This document shows, in pieces, positions 52,501 through 63,218 of a DNA stretch of 64,000 nt. The stretch comes from Phoebastria nigripes (Eukaryota > Chordata > Aves > Procellariiformes > Diomedeidae). The DNA is taken from assembly GCA_035582835.1 (NCBI GenBank), contig JAYKAV010003428.1, positions 221,366 through 285,365 of the forward strand. Direction: 5' to 3'. A model generated the notes under the pieces. The model was not told where the DNA came from. It saw nothing but the letters and a program-made list of their open reading frames with translations, and did not search any database. Each line of letters opens with the position of its first letter. Within the stretch, counting starts at the first letter, position 1. Both the position numbers and the translations under genes were made by a program.

Positions 52501-52929
52501 TAAAGTGGAGGCAGCTCCCCCAGCATGCAGCAAGTTATCCCATGGGTGCTCCTTGCTCCCAGCCCTGCAGCGAGGAGGAGCTGCCCTGCTTTGGGGTGCA
52601 GTAAGGAGGAGCTTCCTCACTTTGGGGTGCAGCAAGGAGGAGCTGCCCTGTTTTGGGGTCACACTCCTTCCTCCACCCCAGCCTTTCCCTTCCCTTTAAC
52701 AGCCTGTCCCAGGCAGCAGCTATCAAACCCTGTAGGAACAGGCATTATGTAGACATGAGCTTTTAGAGCTCTAGCATAGGCAGACCTGTAAAGTGCCCCA
52801 AATCTTCACATTTCTCCCCCATTTCAGGACTTTGAAAAGGGAGACAAAGTTTCCGTTTCCAGAGCTCCAGAACTGCAGCCGATCTACATGAACGTGCACT
52901 GGGCAGCTCAGCGCTCAGCCCCTCGCTGA
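49572..52929 (+). CDS. CD300/CMRF35-like receptor, gene A (tyrosine-tailed)
   Basis: Type I single-V-domain receptor of the CD300/pIgR type, normally on myeloid cells. Exons: 49572-49614 (signal peptide MGERLLIWTWILLP), 50473-50802 (V domain), 51136-51268 (Thr-rich stalk), 51778-51887 (membrane), 52241-52281, 52389-52499 and 52828-52929. These give 870 nt or 289 residues, with all sites GT/AG and phases agreeing. The V domain has EVPCEYEVEL, KYWCRG, FSC and DGDQYWCGI, so both the Ig disulfide and the extra CD300-type Cys pair are present. The membrane segment NLLVLVLTLSTVLVLVLGIV has no charged residue, so adaptor pairing is unlikely. The tail contains NNIYMNSE, DDYENSL and PIYMNV: two Y-M-N sites fitting Grb2-type pY-x-N binding, but no textbook ITIM because Pro or Asn occupies position -2. 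The tail suggests direct signalling of uncertain sign. Poly(A) signal ATTAAA lies at 53164. Confidence 0.88.
52570..52660. repeat. 31-bp tandem repeat, three copies
   Basis: Three copies of a 31-bp unit containing AAGGAGGAGCTGCCCTG and TTTGGGGTGCA in the last intron of CD300-like gene A. Confidence 0.85.
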
Positions 52930-53163
52930 CAGAAAGCCCCGTGTCCAGGAACAGGCATCCCCTGCAGCTCTCCCACTGTTTCCCCACTGCTTCCCAAGCT
53001 CTCTCTGCCGGTCCTGTTGAGATTCCCTGTATTCCACAGAAGCAACCCCTGTCCCCTCCATACCGCATGAAACCGGGGACCCCAGTGTGCCATGGAGTCC
53101 CGCAGTGGGATGCGCACGCCACCAGGCCAGCAGTGCTGTTTATCCCCACCCTGCCCTGAGGTT

Positions 53164-53169
53164 ATTAAA
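53164..53169 (+). terminator. Poly(A) signal of CD300-like gene A
   Basis: ATTAAA about 235 bp after the stop codon at 52929. It is the first plausible cleavage signal. Confidence 0.55.
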
Positions 53170-54961
53170 TGAGATGAGATTGGAAGATTTGGGATGTGTT
53201 TAAAATATCCCCCAATCAGGGGTTAAAAGCCCAGCATCCCTGGTCCAGGCTGCAGGGAACCAGGGGATGCGACACCTTCTCACCCTCCATGGTTCTTGTG
53301 CTCGGCAGTAAGGAGCACATGAGGAGGAAGGGGAGGTTGGCGTCCAGTTGGAGACGTGACCTCCNTCCCCTCCCTGGCCCCAGCGACTCCGAGGTGCCCC
53401 AGGAAGGAGGTGGTGCCACGGCCGATGTGGTCACCCCTGTTCCCACACAGCCCTCAGACTTCTGCTTCTTTATTTTTACCTGGTGACTCATTCCCTTCCC
53501 TCCGGGTCTTTGCACAGAGCAAAAGGGCTGAAGGGCAGGGTGGGGTGGAGGGAGGGTCCTGGGGGAGCCTGGCTGCAGGGGGTCCCATCCTGCTCCCCCC
53601 ACCCCAGCCTCCCATGCAGACGTCAGGATTTCAGCTTTGTATCCCAGGCGGGGGAGCTGCAGAAGGAAAAGCCCCTGTTTGGGTAGGTCTCGTCATCTAC
53701 CCAAATATAATCACCCTGCTGAGAAATTGAAACCTACGCAGTAGTTTTAGAAAGAGGAAGAAAAACCACAAGGNTAGAAAGAAAAAGAAGTGGGGAGGTG
53801 CTGCACAAAGGGCCTGCGGACAGCCCTGCAGCAGCAGCCTGGGCAGCGGGCAGCCAAGCTGGAGCTCAAGCTGGGGGGGAAGGTCAGCTCCACCCCTGCC
53901 CCACCATGGACCAGGAGAGCTCCTCTGGGTGCTGCTTACTCCTGAGGGCAACCCGAGCCTCATCATCCGCAAGAAGCTCGGGTGCCAAATGGGGAGTGAG
54001 AGCACAGGGGGACCTGCTGCGTGGACCAGCTCCAGCGATGCAGCCATGCTCCCAATTTTCCCCTGAGCCCCAGCATGGTCANACCTGCGATAAAAAAGCC
54101 AGAGGAGGAGGAGGAGGAAGAAGCCCCACATCATCCCAACCACTCTGTCCCAGCAAGCACCATTGGCAGAGCCGACCTCCAGCCACCCAGCCACAGCCCT
54201 CAGTGCCATATGGCAGCTCCGGGCTATGTCCGGATCACTCCCGCTCCCCCCTTTCCGTATGTCTCATGTCTCCCACTTCCTCCCAAACCAGCTCAGTGCT
54301 GCAGACCCCAGCAGAGCCTAGGGTTGGGGCCAGGCACCTGCACCCCTGAGAGCTGGCGGGGCCCGGCATGCCCTCTCAGCCAAAACNCAGCCCAGGGGCT
54401 GAGCTGACACCCTCTGAGTGCCCGGGAGGCTGCACCCACCCCGGCATCACTCCTTAGCCTGGNCGAGGTGGAGCACCAGGACACGCAGCCTCCAGCACCC
54501 CCAGGAACATGAGGTGGGCTCTGCAAAGATCAAGTAAAGATTAAAGCTCCCGTGCTGGTTTTGCCCAGTTTTGGCTTTGGAAGCTCTGCTCAGCTCATGT
54601 GCTCCAGCTTCTCTCTGCAGCAGCTGTTTGGGGCGAAGACCCCTCCTCTCCTACACACTCCTGCCAAGTGGAGTGCACGGGGTCCCACATCCCATTTCTA
54701 TGGCTGGCCATCCTCCCTGGTGTGCTTCAGATGTGCCGGTCTGCAAAAAGCATCTCAGCAGCTTTTCACCTGCAGCAGAAAACCCCCAGTCCTGAGGCGA
54801 AAGCCGGCCAGATAAAAATAACCTGGCAGCAAAGCAGCCGCCTCTTGCACAAGCAAAAAAGCAACGAAAGAAGCCNAGAGCGCACATCAGCTCAGCTTTC
54901 CCCGGCTCGCTGCCCTGTGCAGGAGGCTGATGCTCACGTATCTCCAGAGCAAAGCGTCCTG
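53170..54961. other. Spacer between CD300-like genes A and B
   Basis: No coding exon recognised. A minus-strand open frame here has a hydrophobic run but no splice, homology or promoter support. The upstream regulatory region of gene B should lie at its right end. Confidence 0.5.
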
Positions 54962-57328
54962 ATGGGGATATCGCCGGGCTGGGGCTGGCTCCTTCTCCCA
55001 GGTAATGACAGGCTCTAACCACACCAGCAATGCTCCGGCTCCGGCTGGCATCAAGGGGCTGGGGCTGCTGAGCCCTACCAGGGGCATGGGCTCCATGTTG
55101 GGCACCGACAGAGCCAAAGCCTCCCATCACCATGGCCTCATGTCTGGGGCTAAAATCCGGCAGATGGAGCCTCCCCCAAAGTGCTTCTTTCCAAAGGGAG
55201 CTGAGAAGGAGGGGCTTGGGGAAGGCTGACTTTGCAGCCCTGCTTCTCTCCAGTGTTGCTGTGGGTTTCTTTGCAGTTTGCCAGGCTCTGGTTGTCCCCA
55301 GGGAGGTCAGCAGCCGGGCAGGGGAGACGCTCTCCCTCCGCTGCTGGTACCCCAGGGGCTACGAGGGCTACAACAAGTACTGGTGCCGGGGGCCCAGCCG
55401 GCACTCCTGCCTCAAGGTGGTGGAGACAGCGGGCAGGGAAGCACCCCGGCAGCGNGGCCGGGTCTCCATCCAGGACAGCCACCTCTTCTCTGTGGTCCTG
55501 CTCACCGTGGAGGACCTCTCCGAGGCGGATGCTGGGAGTTACTGGTGCGGGATTGAGAAGATGGGCAGGGACCTGATGGAGTCAGTGACAGTGAGGGTGG
55601 TCCCAGGTAAGCCCTGNTGTCTGGCTGGCTGGAGGTTTTGCTGGCCCGGACTCTTTTTGGAGAGGCTGCTGGCTCATGGGCCAGCAGTGGCCTGGGAAGG
55701 GGCAGCGATGCTGGAAAGAGCCCCTGGGATCCAGTATAAACCAGTGGCAGAGGTTGGGAGGGGTGACAGGTTGCTTTCTCCTGGGGATGCTCACAGATGC
55801 AGGCAGAGTGTGCTGGAGCCCAATGCAGGGTCCAGCCCCGGGCTGTTTTTGGGGCTCCCAGCACCCATCACAGCGCAGGCAGTTTGGCAGAGCTGCTGGT
55901 AACATGCGGCAGCGAGCACTAACACTGAGCCCCAGCGCTGAAGCCAGGGACCACCTGCCAAACCCAGCCTCTGACAGCCAGATGATTTAACATTGAATTT
56001 CTAGACCAGAAAAAGTGGTAGATCCAACCCCCCCGCCCTCGGGGAACCTCTGGTTCACAGCAGGTGGAGAAACGTCTCGCCATGGGGACACACAGCCCAA
56101 AGAGGTGGGGAGGGGGGCAGCTGGGCAGGCAGATGCAGGCAGGGCACATCCCGCAGGGATGCCAGCAGGGCAGGGGCATGTGCTGGAGGGGACATGGGCA
56201 AGTATTCACCTGCTGCTGGGGTAGATGTGGGGGACCCACAGTCACCTCCAGCCCCCAGTTCCCACCAGGACCTTTTTTTATGCAGCTGTATCAGCTACCT
56301 TGGCAGCTCCACCGGCCACCCTCAACCCCTGGATCTCCACCACCGTGACGGAGCATCACCCCACCAACACCACCACTGCCACAGGGTGAGCCTGGGGCCC
56401 TGGGGCACAGGGTGGGCACAGGGAAGGGCAGTGGCTCTCACCGCTGTGGGCAGCAGTGGGTGCCCCTGTGCGAGGGGGCTTGCGGGGACACACAGGGTCT
56501 TCATCCATCAGCCTGGGCATTTGGGGGTGATGCAGTGGGGTCCCAGGCCGTTGTCCCTGCTTTGCGTCCCACCCCGCGGCTGGCTGCAGAGGGGCTGTGG
56601 GAAGGCACCAGCACGCAGGGCACTGTGAAAGCAAAGCCCCAGCCTTGTGAGGGAGAGAACAAGCCCTGCTCCTCTACCCTCGCCGCCAGCCCCAGTGGAC
56701 CAGCCCTGAGCGCCCTGGTGCCCAGCGCAGTCCTGCTCTCCCTCCTGGCTGCTGCTGGCTCTGCCAGGCTCCTCTGCACCCTGCGCAGGAGGAGGGAAGG
56801 TAACCGTGCCCGCACGTGCCCTGTCCCAGGCACACGCCGGTGCCCGTCCCAGGACCTGGGGGACAAACCCACCCTGGGCATGGCGCTGCGGGGAGCTCCC
56901 CCCTCCCAGCGACACAGAAAACCTGCCCCCATGTCTCTTCTTTCTGGCACACTGCCCCCTCGCACCAAAGCCCCTGCTGCCCCCTGCGAGCTGGGCATTG
57001 CCACGGAGCCGGACCACAGCCCCATCTACGACAATGAGCTGGACCTGGCAGAGGTGAGGACCCCTGGTGCAAGCAGCGCAGGCAGTGCAGGCAGCGTGGG
57101 CAGGGGCTATGCAGTGCGGTTGCTCACCCTGGGCAGCCCCCGCACAGCCCAGCTGTGCCCCAGGGCTGTGGGGACACACTGTCCCCTTGCCAGGGTGGCT
57201 GCAGTGACATGGAGCAGGACCCTGAGCTGGAGGACGATGGTATCTACACAAACACCCTGTGTCAGGAGGAGGTGATGGGGATGCCCGGCCGACATTTCCC
57301 AGGAGAAGAGGTTTCCTACTTGTCCTAG
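54962..57328 (+). CDS. CD300/CMRF35-like receptor, gene B (tyrosine-tailed)
   Basis: Second receptor of the cluster. Exons: 54962-55001 (signal peptide MGISPGWGWLLLP), 55277-55606 (V domain, 330 nt exactly as in gene A), 56286-56385 (Ser/Thr/Pro stalk), 56690-56799 (membrane, 110 nt as in gene A), 56971-57053 and 57194-57328. These give 798 nt or 265 residues. V-domain marks are LSLRCWYPRG, NKYWCRG, HSC, RVSIQD and DAGSYWCGI. The ambiguous base at 55455 is the third base of CGN and does not alter Arg. The tail has HSPIYDNELD, DGIYTNTL and a C-terminal VSYLS, giving pY-x-N-type sites. Upstream residues do not fit a strict ITIM. The acceptor at 56971 (CCAAAG) is weak; it was chosen because the alternatives at nearby CAGs hit a stop. 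The 41-nt exon of gene A has no counterpart. AATAAA is at 57704. Confidence 0.85.
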
Positions 57329-57703
57329 CAGAGCATCCCTCATGGGCAGAGGGGTCCCTGCGGGGTTGCCCCCAGGGACGTCCTTGTGATCACCCCTGGG
57401 GACGTCCTTGCTGCGGCAGAGGAGGCGAAGGAGCATTGCAGGAGGCGGCTGCTGCTGTCCCATCACCCCGGCGTCTTGGCAGCGTAATGGCCTCTCCCAA
57501 TGACGCTGGAGCCCAAGGCCATGCTGGCACCATTCCCCGGCCTGCAGAACCCCTGAGAGCCCCCTGCCCCTGCATTGCTTTGGCAGACTGACCCGCCCCT
57601 CTCGTCTGGCAAGAAACCCCATCCCTGATTCCTGCACAGGCCGAGGAGTGGGATGTTTTGCAGGGTCAGCAGCAAACAGATTGCTTTGAGTTCAGATAAA
57701 TCC

Positions 57704-57709
57704 AATAAA
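57704..57709 (+). terminator. Poly(A) signal of CD300-like gene B
   Basis: Canonical AATAAA about 375 bp after the stop codon of gene B. Confidence 0.7.
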
Positions 57710-58971
57710 GAAATTCCTCTGTGGAGGCTCGGTCTGGAGGGGAGAGGGGACAATCTGGTGCGCCCACAGAGCTGCTCTGCTGCTGTCATCCACTTTGGGG
57801 GTCCCTGGGGCACCCCAATACTGCTGGAGCTGTGTTAGGAGGGGGCAATAGGAACCAACACTCAAAGCAAGAGGAAGGTGAGAGCAGCTGGGGAGGCAGC
57901 TGGAGCCCTGGCTGCGCAGCCTTTCCAAGAAGGCTTATCAGCAGAAAGCAGATTTGGAATCTCCAGCAACTTCTTGAATTTAGATCTTGCTACTATTTGC
58001 AGCAACTTGGCTCACAGCCGGTCACCCAGTTCACTGGGAATGAATGGGGTTACTTGATGATCAGAAGGAAAACCCAGAGCTTCCTCTTGCCATGGCAGGG
58101 GGACAGGGAGGGGACGGGATGGGGGGAAGGAGCAGCCTCAGCCTCTGGCAGGGCCAGGGGTTTGTGCTTTCTGCTCTTTCCGAGGGGCACCGAGGAAGAA
58201 AGCCGTCAGCAAGGCAGCTGCCAGGGAAGCAGCTTTGCTTTTTGTGTTTGTGTTTCTGAAACTTTCAGTGGAAACATTTAATTTCGGGAGAAAAACAGTG
58301 TTGTCACTCAAAACCCACAGCTGTGCCAAAAAATGCGTTTTTGGGGGGAAATGAGACACTTCTGCTTGAGAAAACAAACAAAAGCAGCCCAGCTTGCACT
58401 GGCAGCCGGCTTGGGAGCTGGGGAGCAGCAGTACAGCGGGGATGGCTGTCCATCACCCCAGTCCATCATCCCAGTCCGTCATCCCAGTCCACCGTGACCG
58501 GGAGAGCATCCTGGTGGTCCCAACCAGTCCGTCCTCAGGGGCTGACCTGCATTCGCTCTACCCCGGTCCGCGGAGCCCCGCTCTGGCCTGGCCCCCCTGC
58601 ACAGCGCTCCAAAGCCCTTCAGGCTCTGTGCACGGGGAAGGGCCTGCATTCCCTGCTGGGACGGGCATTGCGGCGGAGGAACCCACTGCATTTTGGCATT
58701 TTGCTGGGAACCAGTGGCTGTTTCAGAGCAAAGGCAGAGAGTCTCTCTCATGAGACACACCCAGGGTGAGTCATGGTCCCCAGGCAAAGGGGAGGAAGCA
58801 ACTGCCTTTAAAAAAGGGTCTGCGGGTAAACACTGCCCAAGGAAGTGACGGGAGAAGGAGGCTTGGGAAACTCCTGGGACGCCAGGGTGCATGTGAACCT
58901 GGCTCCGTCCCGCAGGGTGCTTCGTGAATAACCACGGGGAAAAATCCGCATTGGGAGTGAGAAGCTGGAAA
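57710..58971. other. Spacer between CD300-like genes B and C
   Basis: No conserved exon seen. Contains a 13-bp tandem repeat (three and a half copies, GTCCATCATCCCA type) at 58448-58493. The promoter of gene C should lie near the right end. Confidence 0.5.
58448..58493. repeat. 13-bp tandem repeat
   Basis: GTCCATCACCCCA, GTCCATCATCCCA, GTCCGTCATCCCA and a partial fourth copy. Confidence 0.8.
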
Positions 58972-60865
58972 ATGAGGATTTTCCTGGTTTGGACCCTTTT
59001 CCCAGGTGAGACCCGGGAGCACAGCTCTGGCAGAGCTGCGGAGAGGCTGGGACCGAGCCAGCCCAGGAAGCCCACCATGGTCACGGCAAAAGCCCAGCTG
59101 ATACCATCCTTTTCTTGTGGCCAATGGATGGCTACAGGGGGTGATCTCTGAGATATGCTTGTATTGCTGTCATATGAACCCTGGTAGTAAGGGTTTTTGC
59201 TCATTTAATAACATGCTTGATGGGGGCTCTTTTTTTAATGACTGGGGACATCTCATCTCAGCACCGCTCCCCAGCGTATCGGGTGCATGGACACAGCCTC
59301 CCTTGGGACAAGGTGCCCCCAAGCATCCCGGGCTCAGATCCCTCCTGGTTCCATGAGGCGATGCCGGTACGTGCTTGCAGCACCTCTCCCTGTCCCCCGC
59401 AGGCGGCTGGGCGGTGATGGGCCCCGCGCAGGTGACGGCCGAGCAGGGCGGCTCGCTGGCTCTGTCCTGCAGCTACGAGATGGGCTACAAGCTCTACCCC
59501 AAGTACTGGTGCCGTCCGGGCTTCCTCTGGTTTTGCTTCACCTACATTGCCCAAACCAACGGCTCGGAGATGACGGTGACGCAGGGCAGGGTGTCCATCA
59601 GGGACAACCACGCGGCACACTCATTCACGATGACACTGGGCAGTGTCACGCTGGGGGACACAGGCTGGTACTCCTGTGGGGTGAGGAGGAGTCTGTGGTT
59701 CAGCCTGCAGCACAACACCGAGGTGATGATCTCTGCAGGTAAAGCCGGGCTGGGAACAAGGCAGGGGAGTGCGATGGAGCCCGTCACTTGGAGACAGGGC
59801 CTCCCCAGCCAGGGGAACACAGGGGTTGTCAAAGCGGGAACAAGCTCCTTGCAGGCACCGAGACTCGCTGGAGGCTGCCCCAGTGCAAATTTGGATGAGG
59901 GACGAAGGAGGCTGTACAGAGCTTCATGCAGAGCAGAGCCTCTCCCTCGCTCCTGTTCAGCATCTCTGCTTCCACAAGCCCATCCTTTGGGATTTCCAGT
60001 CCCTCTCTTTTAAAGCCCCCTTTTCCTTCCTCCTCCCCAGTGCCCAGTGCATTGCCCAGGGACCCCCATCTCCACCTCCTGCACCTCCACAGCTGAAGTC
60101 TTGGGGCAGAGACCCTCTACACAGGGGGCAGGACGGGGTGCAGGGGTCTCCACTTTGCTCTGACTCTCTGTGTTTTCTTTGCAGCTGTTTCAACCACAAC
60201 CGAGGGCAGCAACATGAGCCTGTTGGCCAGCAACCCCCTGTGCCCCATGGGCTGTGGGGAGCCTCCAGTGCTGTGAGTCAGGGCTTGGGTCTGGGCAAGC
60301 CCCCAACAGCATCCCCTGGCCTAAGACACCTTTTCCCCTGCATGCATCCCCCAGCCCTGGGTCCCCCCGGTTGCAGCAGCCCCAAGGAGCATCCCGGGGG
60401 CAAGCGGGGCGGCTAGCAGACGTGCAAGTGCCCCAGTCCCCATCCTCATTGCCCAGACCCTACTCAAGCTCTAGCATCATCTCCTTTCTCCTGCCCAGGT
60501 CCCAGCTTGGTGTCACCTACCTGCTGCTCTTCCTCAGCGTGAAGGTGCCCATGGTGCTGGCCCTGGCATGCGGGGCTGCCTGGGTGAGGAGCCGGCGCAG
60601 GAGCCACGACCGGGAAAACCTGCAGCTCTTGGAGGTGGCCAGCAGCACCGGGGCACCGGGCTGCCCCCCTGCCCTGGAGCCACAGGGACACCCTCCTGCC
60701 CCCTTGCCCCTGACCCTGCCGGCGCTGTGCCACCCATCACGGCCGCCCTGCACCGGGAGCTGCTCAGCACCAGGTGTTTCTCCCCCTGTGAAGCCTCGGC
60801 CCCTCCTGGCAGCCCCTGCACTGGAGAGGGAAGGGTTTGGGGTGCAGAGAGCCTGCATCTGCTGA
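58972..60865 (+). CDS. CD300/CMRF35-like receptor, gene C (activating type, lysine in membrane segment)
   Basis: Third receptor. Exons: 58972-59005 (signal peptide MRIFLVWTLFP), 59403-59738 (V domain), 60185-60272 (stalk) and 60499-60865 (membrane plus tail). These give 825 nt or 274 residues, with all GT/AG sites in phase. V-domain marks are WAVMGPAQVTAEQGGSLALS with its Cys, KYWCRPG, FCF, RVSIRDN and DTGWYSCGV. An N-G-S sequon precedes the D strand. The membrane segment LGVTYLLLFLSVKVPMVLAL has a Lys in its centre, the usual docking residue for ITAM adaptors of the DAP12/FcR-gamma type, so an activating receptor is inferred. The tail as read is about 90 residues, Pro-rich and without tyrosine, longer than in mammalian activating CD300s. 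A GTGAGG donor at 60594, right after the membrane segment, could give a shorter spliced tail. AATAAA at 60896 supports this last exon. Confidence 0.85.
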
Positions 60866-60895
60866 GCTGGAGCTGCCANCTGAAGACAATTTTGC

Positions 60896-60901
60896 AATAA
60901 A
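60896..60901 (+). terminator. Poly(A) signal of CD300-like gene C
   Basis: Canonical AATAAA 30 bp after the stop codon, followed within 25 bp by a GT-rich tract (TGTCTGTCTC repeats) typical of a downstream element. Confidence 0.8.
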
Positions 60902-61770
60902 GCCTGGGTATCCTGCAGGTACCTGTCTGTCTCTGTCTGTCTGTCCACCAGCTCCCTCCTTCAGCTGCCAGCACCACCTGGGGCTCTGGTGCCTGCTGAT
61001 GCTGATGTGTGGGGCTGTGTGGGGACATGCTGCAGCGTGGCTGGGAGCACCTGCTCCACCACGGCCCGGCCGAGCCCTGGCACGGGGAGAGGAACCCTCA
61101 GCCCTGCCAGATGCAACCAAATGCCCCTCTCCAGCCAAACATTTCCAAGCTCACCTGCAGCTGAGTGTGAGCCGGGGAAGAGTGTCCTTCCACAACTGTC
61201 TCCCCCACTACAGCAACTTTCCACCCTCAGCCTGAGAGTGAAGCTCACACTGCACTCAGCTGCACCGTGGGCTCCTTTTCTCACTAGTCCTATTATTTTC
61301 CAGGTTCTGCATCTCCAAAAAGCAGGCACCTGCACACTGCTGAAACCCTNCAGAAACCCTGCTCTTTATGTGTGGCACCAGCAGCCACATCAGGGAGAGC
61401 AGCATGGCCACCTCCATCCCCCCTGGGGCTACATCACATCCTGCATTTCATGGCACAACCAGCTTCACCGGTGTCTCCCCAGAAAGCTTTGGAGAAGAGT
61501 TGTTTCTCTTCAGCATTGTTTAAGGAACCAAAATGCCCGGGGTGCCAGGAGCAGGCACGAACCAGGAACTCGCAGCCCCCTCCAGCCCCACATGGCAAAA
61601 CCTCCGCTGCAGACGCAGCAGTTTGTCTGCCCGGGAGAGAGTGGGCTGGGGAGCCCGGCCACAGGCCCCACACCTCGCTCTCCCTGCCGCTCCGCTGCCT
61701 GCTCCTGCTGGNTAGGTGCTGGGAGCCCACCGGGACTGCAGGGGCCAGGGCTGTGCATCCACCCACTGGG
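60902..61770. other. Spacer after CD300-like gene C, no V-domain exon found
   Basis: Searched for signal-peptide and V-domain exons to go with the transmembrane-like relic at 61771, and saw none. Confidence 0.45.
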
Positions 61771-61873
61771 GTCCCAAGTCCTTTTTTATTGTCTGCTCCT
61801 GGTGGGTTTGAAGGGCCTCATCTTCCTGGGCCTGGCCAGTGCCAGCTCCTGGGGGCACCAGGGGAGCGGGTGA
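61771..61873 (+). pseudogene. Relic of a CD300-like transmembrane exon (gene C paralogue)
   Basis: Reads SQVLFYCLLLVGLKGLIFLG in one frame, aligning by eye with the gene C membrane exon SQLGVTYLLLFLSVKVPMVL, including the central Lys and the phase-1 start G-TCC-CA. Where gene C has CCCAG before this point, the relic has ACTGGG, so the acceptor AG is missing. A CAG 30 bp upstream could act as a phase-0 acceptor instead. The frame ends at a TGA at 61871 overlapping a GTGAGA donor-like site. No V exon is seen nearby, so it is most likely a leftover of a lost receptor gene. A cassette exon of gene C is the alternative. Confidence 0.4.
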
Positions 61874-63218
61874 GACCTCCCGTCCTCAGAGTGCCCCATC
61901 CAAGGACAGCCCCTGGCACTGGCAGGTGGGGACAGCCCTGCCCCAGAAATACCATGTGTGGAGGGGATGGAGGTGGCAGCTCCAAGGCAGAGCCATGAGG
62001 AACCACAGGGCGCCCAGGTTGTTCCCTGAAGGGGAAGGGACCTGGGAGCAACTGCACTGTGACGTGCAGCAGCCCAGAGCCCGGCCTGGGTGATGCTCAG
62101 GGCAGGGACCCTTCTCCCGCAGACAGCCGCTGTCAGGGGCCAGGGTTCAGGGCCAGGCACAAGTCAGGGAGAGGGACAGCTCAGTTGTGTCCAAGGACAC
62201 CAAGGAACACCCTCAGCACCACTAAACTAGAACCAACGGTTGGCAATAAAGCTGTCTCCTTGCCTTCGCTATGGCCAGAGCTGCAGTGGAACCGGCAGCG
62301 GCCGTGAGGCTTTGGTCCAAGCCGGGACCAGTCCATGGCTGTAGGAGAAAGACCCTGTGATACCCAGCACAGATCTTGTCCCTGTGCATGAGCTGCATTT
62401 GTTCTGCCTGTCCCCACATGTCCCCAAACCCTTCCTCACTCTTGGGAGCTTCTTCCGAAGGGTTTGCCCAACCCAGCGCAAGCTCAGCAAGTCACTGATG
62501 GGTGGGAGGGAGGACACTGCGGGGGACTGGTACTTCCAGGAGACAAGGGATGGGGACAGGGGGGGAAGCCTGGAGAGACCCGATGAGGGCACTGGGCGTG
62601 GGGCTGCTGAGCCACAGAGGGACAGTGCTGGNGAGAGCCNGGGGGGACGTGCTGGCCAAGGCAGNGGGGACGGGTGCTCACGTCCAGCTGCACAGGGACG
62701 GGAGGCTGGGGCTCCCCCTCTGCGTTTCCCACGGAGGAGACAGGGTGCCCATGCAGGAGCACCGCGCCACCCTCGCCGCCCAACCTGGGGGCACGTTTGG
62801 GGCTCAGGGGTTCCCTGTGCAGGGCTGAGCCACCCCTTGAGAGGCAGATTCCCCGCTGGGTGCCCTGCCTGGCCAGAGAGGCTGGGCGGCGTGGCAGCGA
62901 GGCAGGGAGAGGCAGGACTGCACCCCGCCATGGGGGCTGTGCCGGGGGCAGAAAGGGGAGGCCCTGGGGCAGGGGCAGGGCCAGGAGTGGGACAGCAGGG
63001 CTCAGGGGACAGTGCACAGCAGTGCTCTCAGTGGCAGGGGAGGCAGGAAGTCAGCTGAGACCAGAGGAAACAAGAAACCCCACGCTCTTGCTAAACCTCC
63101 AGCAGCAATGGATTTGGTACCGCAGGCAGAAGAGGAAGCAAAGCCCCAGAGACACAATGAAGAAGGAGCGTGAGGGGCAGGAGGGCTGCCCTGATGTGCA
63201 GCCCAGGCCAGCCTGCCC
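61874..63218. other. Spacer between the relic and CD300-like gene D
   Basis: No recognised exon. Open frames at 62357-63058 show no V-domain motifs and are split by ambiguous bases. An AATAAA occurs near 62247 without an assignable gene. Confidence 0.45.

Noticed and set aside
53697..54209. Minus-strand frame with a hydrophobic run (FFLLLLLWLFY) between genes A and B
   Set aside because: The run comes from a GAG/GAA-rich tract read backwards; it holds ambiguous bases and has no exon structure or homology.
62357..63058. Plus-strand frame of 233 codons before gene D
   Set aside because: Kept open by three ambiguous bases; no V-domain, membrane segment or signal peptide.
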